Of a stretch of DNA of 10,308 nucleotides, positions 6,396-10,308 are shown in pieces. Origin of the DNA: Tissierellia bacterium (GTDB lineage Bacteria > Bacillota > Clostridia > Tissierellales > Tepidimicrobiaceae); contig JAAYRM010000102.1 in assembly GCA_012518745.1 (NCBI GenBank), positions 1 to 10,308 on the forward strand. Reading direction: 5' to 3'. The notes under the pieces were generated by a model. The model did no database searches, was not told the origin of the DNA, and was given only the letters and a program-made list of their open reading frames with translations. Numbering within the stretch: the first letter of the stretch is position 1; every line of letters starts with the position of its first letter. A program made the translations under genes and the position numbers.

Positions 6396-7893
6396 CCCTA
6401 TTCCCCTCCAAGGTTAATCTCATATTTCTAATCGTATACCTGGGATTTGCCCTGACCCTCCCACGGAGCTCCATCACCTTAATCCATCCATAATCCTTCT
6501 CCAATAATTCTATCACCCTATCCAATGCATGGTTTTGATCTTCATTCATTTCCACACTTATGGGGGAGTTATAATGTAATAATAGCCAAAAATCATAGAA
6601 GGCCCTATCGTTTAATATATCTTCAAATCCGTTTCCTTGCATATAATCGGCAACCTCTTCTAGCGTAATATGATATTCATCCCCCATTATTTTCAGTATT
6701 ATTTCCATAATATATTCGAAGTTCTTCTGTTGAACTTTAATATCCTCCTGTATCTCCCAATCCTTCAAGGGCTTGATGAAGGTTCTTCCCCGCTCTTCTA
6801 AACCTTTCCTAGTAATCCTCTGCTTTGCGAACACAGCCAACGGGGACCAGAATTCTCCTTTCTCTAGGTATAGAAAGGGATTTACCAGTTGCCTAGAGCT
6901 CCTTAAGGGTAGCGGGGCTGATAATAATTTATTGGTTATCTGCTCCCTAAAGTTAAAGGAATCGATCCCTATATAGTAAAGGGATTCCTGGGCGGCATTT
7001 AAGGCCGTAGTCTTCATCTCAATGCTCTGGGAGAGCAGATTTCTATGTTCATAATGAACCTCACTTAGCTCCCTATCTATTCTAATAATCAACCCGTAGG
7101 CCTTTGATATCCTATCCTTATGTATCTCATGTTCTAAGCGGTTTCTCGTCTCCTTGATAAAGGATTTTAATTCTTCAAACTCCTCATTCTCCCTACTCAA
7201 TCTAAAATGGATATCATCTACTATCGATTCATAGCGTTTATAGGTTTCATCCGATATTATATTCCTTTGGATTTCATGTTTTATCCTATATATCTTATCC
7301 TGCAAATTTCTAACATCCATCCTCATCTCATCTATCTGCCGCAATGCCCCTACAAACTCACCTTTTTCCAATTGTTTTCTAAGTATCAGTTGATTTATGG
7401 AGAGTTGAAATTCTGAAAAGTATTCCTTCGTTGCAAATATAAGCTCCAAACCCTGCTCATCCAGTTCATAGTATTGAGTGTTGTATTTTGCATCGAAATA
7501 AGACGCCTTCAATATAGAGTATTGAATGATTTCATACCTTTTAGTCTCCCAATTATAGAACTCCCTATGGTTTCTTTTACCACTGGGTGGTCTGAATGCC
7601 TGAATTATTTCCCTAGATAACTTTATATAATCCTCATGGGTTAGATCCAGTTTATCTCGAGTGATATCGGTAAGAAATTGGGTCAATTCCGATACCCCCG
7701 ATTTTCTATTCCTCATCAACATATTTTCAAAAAAGAATAGTAGGGTTAATAGCCCCAGACCATAGTAGTCTATATCATTACCACTATTATCCTTAATAGT
7801 CTTCCTGCCTAAGGTATATAGGGGATCGAATAATGCTAATCTCTCCATCCTCTCCCTATAGTTTTCCGTAATGCTATTTATGGAAATCTCCAT
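6385..7893 (-). CDS. jetA: Wadjet kleisin-like subunit JetA
   Basis: A 502-residue protein in the kleisin (MukF-like) position of Wadjet. The N-terminal part (about 1-170) is a helical, likely winged-helix dimerisation region beginning NYRERMERLALFDPLYTLGR. Residues about 180-300 are rich in charged heptads (LRQIDEMRMDVRNLQDKIYR and following), predicted helical bundle or coiled coil. The C-terminal part (about 400-500) again looks like a winged helix that would bind the JetC head. In the complex it links two JetC heads and recruits JetB and JetD. The ATG at 7893-7891 has TTGGAGGG seven bases upstream and overlaps the end of jetD by 16 bases. No enzyme motif is expected or seen. From memory the type II form belongs to the JetA/DUF5716 family. 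Confidence 0.85.
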   Translation of the reverse strand: MEISINSITENYRERMERLALFDPLYTLGRKTIKDNSGNDIDYYGLGLLTLLFFFENMLMRNRKSGVSELTQFLTDITRDKLDLTHEDYIKLSREIIQAFRPPSGKRNHREFYNWETKRYEIIQYSILKASYFDAKYNTQYYELDEQGLELIFATKEYFSEFQLSINQLILRKQLEKGEFVGALRQIDEMRMDVRNLQDKIYRIKHEIQRNIISDETYKRYESIVDDIHFRLSRENEEFEELKSFIKETRNRLEHEIHKDRISKAYGLIIRIDRELSEVHYEHRNLLSQSIEMKTTALNAAQESLYYIGIDSFNFREQITNKLLSAPLPLRSSRQLVNPFLYLEKGEFWSPLAVFAKQRITRKGLEERGRTFIKPLKDWEIQEDIKVQQKNFEYIMEIILKIMGDEYHITLEEVADYMQGNGFEDILNDRAFYDFWLLLHYNSPISVEMNEDQNHALDRVIELLEKDYGWIKVMELRGRVRANPRYTIRNMRLTLEGNRDAI

Positions 7894-8900
7894 GGATTAT
7901 CCCTCCAAATACGCACCAATTCCACCCTTTTTAGACCTTCTTGTGGAATATAGCCATCCTCTTTGATCAATTTATCTATGATGGAGATCTCCTCCTCAGA
8001 AAAATGTTCCTTAAACCTTTGGATTGCCTCCATATTCCTTCGCTGAGTTTCCTTCCCCTTGGCATAATCCTTTTTAAGCAATGCCTTATAAAAGGGAACG
8101 GCTAATTCTATATTATATCTATCATGTATTGAGTTCCAAATGGAGATCCCCTCAGCATCGATATCACCAAAATAATATATGCCATGTAAATCCCGTTCCA
8201 GTCCTATTTGTCGGGCCAGCATATGAACATTTGCTGCAACCTTCCATCCCGATCCATATACTAAAGATGTGAATAGGGTTTCATCTATGCTTCCTATCAA
8301 TGCATAAAATGTAGCCTTGTTTTCCACCACTAGATGTATATGTGATGATTGATTGAATCTGGAAGGGTTTACTGATAGCATAAGTGGATCCGGATTGGTT
8401 ATTATCTTCAATTTATCCCATAATTCAATTCTCTCCAATAACCCTTTACCACCCTTATCATCTATCCACTTTTCATCCTCCATCAGATGAAGGCTTCTTT
8501 CCGATGCGGTGGAATAGCTTGAGGGTAATCCCTTTCTATTCAAATAGGAATCAATCCTTATTATATAGGGTAAATCCTTTTCCCATTCATGTTCATCTAA
8601 TGAAAAGTATATATCTAGATTTATATTGGAATTCAATTTTATACCATAGTATTGTATCTCATCATGAATTGCCTGCCTTAAATTAGCCTTCATAATTCTA
8701 TAGGTATTATGCAGTGGGATGGATTTGCCATTGGTACCATGGGACTTTATGGATTTCAGGATTCCATAATCTACGAGATCCCGTATAATATATGCAAATT
8801 CTTCATAGGATTCATCTCCGGATAGTAGCCCTTCTAATTGGCTTAGTGGAATTGTACCCCTTTTATAGGATTTTAGATATTCCATTATCTTATGTTGCAT
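7878..8900 (-). CDS. jetD: Wadjet nuclease subunit JetD (Toprim, DUF2220-like)
   Basis: The DNA-cleaving subunit, 340 residues. The C-terminal half carries a Toprim fold: the catalytic Glu is in HLVVENKATFYALI (Glu 193), then YGSGWK (215-220), and the metal-binding DxD in IYYFGDIDAEGISIW (Asp 246 and Asp 248, with Glu 250 and Gly 251). The N-terminal half (about 1-100) looks like winged-helix DNA binding, as in topoisomerase VI A-like proteins. By family knowledge JetD dimers cut DNA when the JetABC motor stalls on a small circle. All expected catalytic residues are present. An in-frame TGA lies just before the ATG at 8900-8898, so this start is the first possible one; GGTGA lies nine bases upstream. 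First gene of the jet block, 47 bases after the hydrolase gene. Confidence 0.92.
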   Translation of the reverse strand: MQHKIMEYLKSYKRGTIPLSQLEGLLSGDESYEEFAYIIRDLVDYGILKSIKSHGTNGKSIPLHNTYRIMKANLRQAIHDEIQYYGIKLNSNINLDIYFSLDEHEWEKDLPYIIRIDSYLNRKGLPSSYSTASERSLHLMEDEKWIDDKGGKGLLERIELWDKLKIITNPDPLMLSVNPSRFNQSSHIHLVVENKATFYALIGSIDETLFTSLVYGSGWKVAANVHMLARQIGLERDLHGIYYFGDIDAEGISIWNSIHDRYNIELAVPFYKALLKKDYAKGKETQRRNMEAIQRFKEHFSEEEISIIDKLIKEDGYIPQEGLKRVELVRIWRDNPWRFP

Positions 8901-8931
8901 TATGCATATTCACCATCCCTTCCGCCATATA

Positions 8932-8959
8932 ATTATTCTATACTCCTTTATATTTCCAA
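8932..8959 (-). promoter_or_regulatory. Weak promoter candidate for jetDABC
   Basis: TTGGAA (8959-8954, four of six) and AATAAT (8937-8932, five of six) are separated by 16 bp, placing a start about 25 bases before the jetD ATG. The -35 overlaps the end of the hydrolase gene. The jet genes may instead be transcribed from further upstream together with the hydrolase. Confidence 0.3.
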
Positions 8960-9778
8960 AATGCTCCCGGTATTATTGCTAAAAAACCTATCCCCCAATT
9001 GCTCCTCTAACATGGCTAAACCCTTCTCACCCGTACAATGACAAGCCCCCACCATATCTATATCCTTATCGTTTAGGTATTCTATAACCTTATCTATCTT
9101 TGCCTCATCTTCATCTACTAGATGGGTACCGCCTATCAATGCATATACATCCATACCGGTATTTTGAATTATGGTGTCCAATATATTGACAACCCCCGGA
9201 TGGGAACAGCCCACTATTATGACGAGGCCCTTGTCGGTTTTAATCCCTATGGATATCTCATCAAAGAACATATCCTTCTTATAGCTGTCATTTTCCTTGA
9301 TATACATCTTTGGCCCCATGTTTTCGTATTCCCCATCCCTGTTGAAGTTCGTAAATATAAAAAGGTTTTCTGTTAAATAGAGTATATCCTCTTCCACATA
9401 TCTTATAGGTATATTATTTTCCTTTAGAAACTCCTCATCAAATGGATTGCTTATATATTTATAGCTTCCATCCTTCTCTAATTTATATTTCTTATCGAAG
9501 AATCCGTTCCCTATGTAGAGCTCGATATCAGGGTTGATCTCCCGTATCAGATGTTGAAGGCCCTCACCATGATCATAATGCCCATGACTTATGATTACAT
9601 AGTCGAGGTTTTTTAAATCCACATTCAAATCCCTGGCGTTCTCTATAAACTTTCCGCTCTGTCCTGTATCAAATAGTATATTCTTACCATCCACCTCTAA
9701 ATAGATGGATAACCCATGTTCCGTATGCAGATCTTCCCTATCGCCTGGCTGATTTTCAATTAGGGTTATCATTTTCAT
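8948..9778 (-). CDS. Metallo-beta-lactamase-fold hydrolase (COG1237-like)
   Basis: An MBL-fold protein of 276 residues from the chosen start. Counting from a GTG three codons upstream, motif 1 is ILFDTGQS (37-44), the metal site is SHGHYDHGEG (HGHYDH 68-73), a third ligand region is GCSHPG (His 196), and GGTHL (219-223) and CHCTGEKG (249-256) follow, ending FFSNNTGSILEI. This layout fits the cytosolic hydrolase group annotated as COG1237 or as a 7,8-dihydropterin-6-methyl-(ribofuranosyl)aminobenzene 5'-phosphate synthase-like protein; the true substrate is unknown. I chose the ATG at 9778 since GGGGAG lies eight bases before it and the family starts MK-ITLIEN; the GTG at 9787 is too close to that site. 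It follows the alkyltransferase by 30 bases and precedes jetD by 47 bases, all on one strand. Metal ligands are all present. Confidence 0.88.
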   Translation of the reverse strand: MKMITLIENQPGDREDLHTEHGLSIYLEVDGKNILFDTGQSGKFIENARDLNVDLKNLDYVIISHGHYDHGEGLQHLIREINPDIELYIGNGFFDKKYKLEKDGSYKYISNPFDEEFLKENNIPIRYVEEDILYLTENLFIFTNFNRDGEYENMGPKMYIKENDSYKKDMFFDEISIGIKTDKGLVIIVGCSHPGVVNILDTIIQNTGMDVYALIGGTHLVDEDEAKIDKVIEYLNDKDIDMVGACHCTGEKGLAMLEEQLGDRFFSNNTGSILEI

Positions 9779-9808
9779 ATAGCTCACTCCCCGTATTATA
9801 TATTGTAT

Positions 9809-10308
9809 CTATAGTATAGCATCGTGAGATATGCCCTCCAAGCTCAATAGCCAACTCTTTGCATCCAATCCACCGCCGAATCCAACCAGGGTACCACCGG
9901 CACCTATTACCCTATGTCAGGGTACGAAATAGGATATGGGGTTATGGTGATTGGCTTGTCCAACAGCCCTTGCAGCCTTGGGGTTGCCTATCTGATCGGC
10001 TATCTGCCCATAGGTACGAGTTTCTCCATAGGGAATTGAACGCAATGCTTCCCATACGGCTTTCCGAAAATCCGTTCCGATCAATTGTAATGGTATATCC
10101 AGCACCTTTCCAGCCCCAGCAAAGTAGACCCTGAGTTGTGCTTTTGCGGTATTTAAGATAGCATTACTGCCCTCTTTTAAATTATGATCCGGTAGGTACT
10201 TTGAGAGCCAGGCACGCATGTCCAACCCCTTTTCCCTTGGGCTAGCACAGTATACGAGTCCCTCGTCCGTGGCTGCCAATTCAATAGGCCCTATGGGTGA
10301 ATCGAGTA
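9809..10308 (-). CDS. O6-alkylguanine-DNA alkyltransferase with in-frame TGA (probable selenocysteine) at the active site; partial
   Basis: An MGMT/Ogt-family DNA repair protein whose N-terminus lies beyond the right edge. These enzymes move an alkyl group from O6-alkylguanine to their own active-site cysteine. The visible 165 codons start LDSPIGPIELAATDEG, pass through FRKAVWEALRSIPYGETRTY, AARAVGQANHHNP and YFVP, then have TGA (9919-9917) where the invariant Cys of PCHR belongs, followed by HRVIGAGGTLVGFGGG and a typical ending (LDAKSWLLSLEG) to a TAG at 9811-9809. Thus 35 conserved codons follow the TGA without a frameshift. A hairpin at 9890-9904 fits a bacterial SECIS. I infer selenocysteine at visible residue 130. 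The alternative is a nonsense mutation of a Cys TGC/TGT codon, leaving an inactive 129-residue fragment. The total length suits the family (about 160-180). It lies 30 bases before the hydrolase gene. Confidence 0.8.
9890..9904 (-). promoter_or_regulatory. Candidate bacterial SECIS hairpin
   Basis: Starting 13 nt after the in-frame TGA, GGTGCC (9904-9899) pairs with GGTACC (9895-9890), six pairs with one G-U, closing a GGU triloop (9898-9896) 19-21 nt after the TGA. Bacterial SECIS elements lie inside the coding region just after the UGA, with a G early in a small apical loop roughly 16-37 nt away; this one fits. A competing stem pairs AGGGTA (9913-9908) with TACCCT (9893-9888). The codons here also encode a conserved Gly-rich protein motif, so the hairpin could be partly incidental. 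Confidence 0.55.

Noticed and set aside
9122..9376. Plus-strand frame of 84 codons inside the hydrolase gene
   Set aside because: Antisense shadow of the MBL-fold gene, whose metal-binding motifs on the minus strand are unambiguous.
9813..9841. Promoter-like TTGGAG-17-TATACT before the hydrolase gene
   Set aside because: It lies inside the alkyltransferase coding region that continues past the TGA, and the -35 matches only three of six positions.
9917..10279. A 120-residue gene ending at the TGA, starting from TTG at 10279
   Set aside because: The frame is open upstream to the window edge with a typical MGMT N-terminus (SPIGPIELAAT), and conserved MGMT sequence continues past the TGA to 9809, so both ends of this call are wrong.

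Overview
The window is AT-rich DNA with AUA- and AGG-rich codon use, strong GGAGG-type ribosome binding sites and gene families common in Clostridia and Tissierellia, so an anaerobic low-GC Firmicute is the best guess. Every real gene I can support reads on the minus strand, so transcription runs from the right edge to the left. 

Right part (about 8948-10308): an O6-alkylguanine-DNA alkyltransferase (MGMT/Ogt) enters from beyond the window. Its active-site cysteine codon, in the Pro-Cys-His-Arg motif, is a TGA. The frame stays open for 35 more conserved codons, and a 6-bp hairpin with a GGU loop lies 13-27 nt after the TGA. This is best read as a selenocysteine protein; calling it truncated at the TGA would be wrong. 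Thirty bases downstream is a metallo-beta-lactamase-fold hydrolase. 

Centre (1232-8900): a complete four-gene Wadjet system in the order jetD-jetA-jetB-jetC with overlapping genes. JetD is a Toprim nuclease subunit, JetA a kleisin-like subunit, JetB a MukE-like subunit and JetC a 1477-residue SMC-like ATPase. By family knowledge these form an SMC complex that extrudes DNA loops, recognises small circular DNA and cleaves it, giving protection from plasmids. Order and sequence look like type II. 

Left part (1-1231): an island of small, partly broken genes. An unassigned open frame without a start follows jetC. Then come a Phd/YefM-like antitoxin followed by only 14 codons of what looks like a RelE/ParE toxin, a terminator, a very good promoter with a palindromic operator, and an AbrB/MazE-like antitoxin. 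The frame overlapping the antitoxin's end looks like a PIN-type toxin start that is cut off by an IS200/IS605-type element, whose tnpA runs off the left edge. Both antitoxins thus appear to have lost their toxins. 

The most unusual item is the TGA-containing alkyltransferase next to the Wadjet operon; the decayed toxin-antitoxin island and IS suggest an accessory region with past gene turnover.
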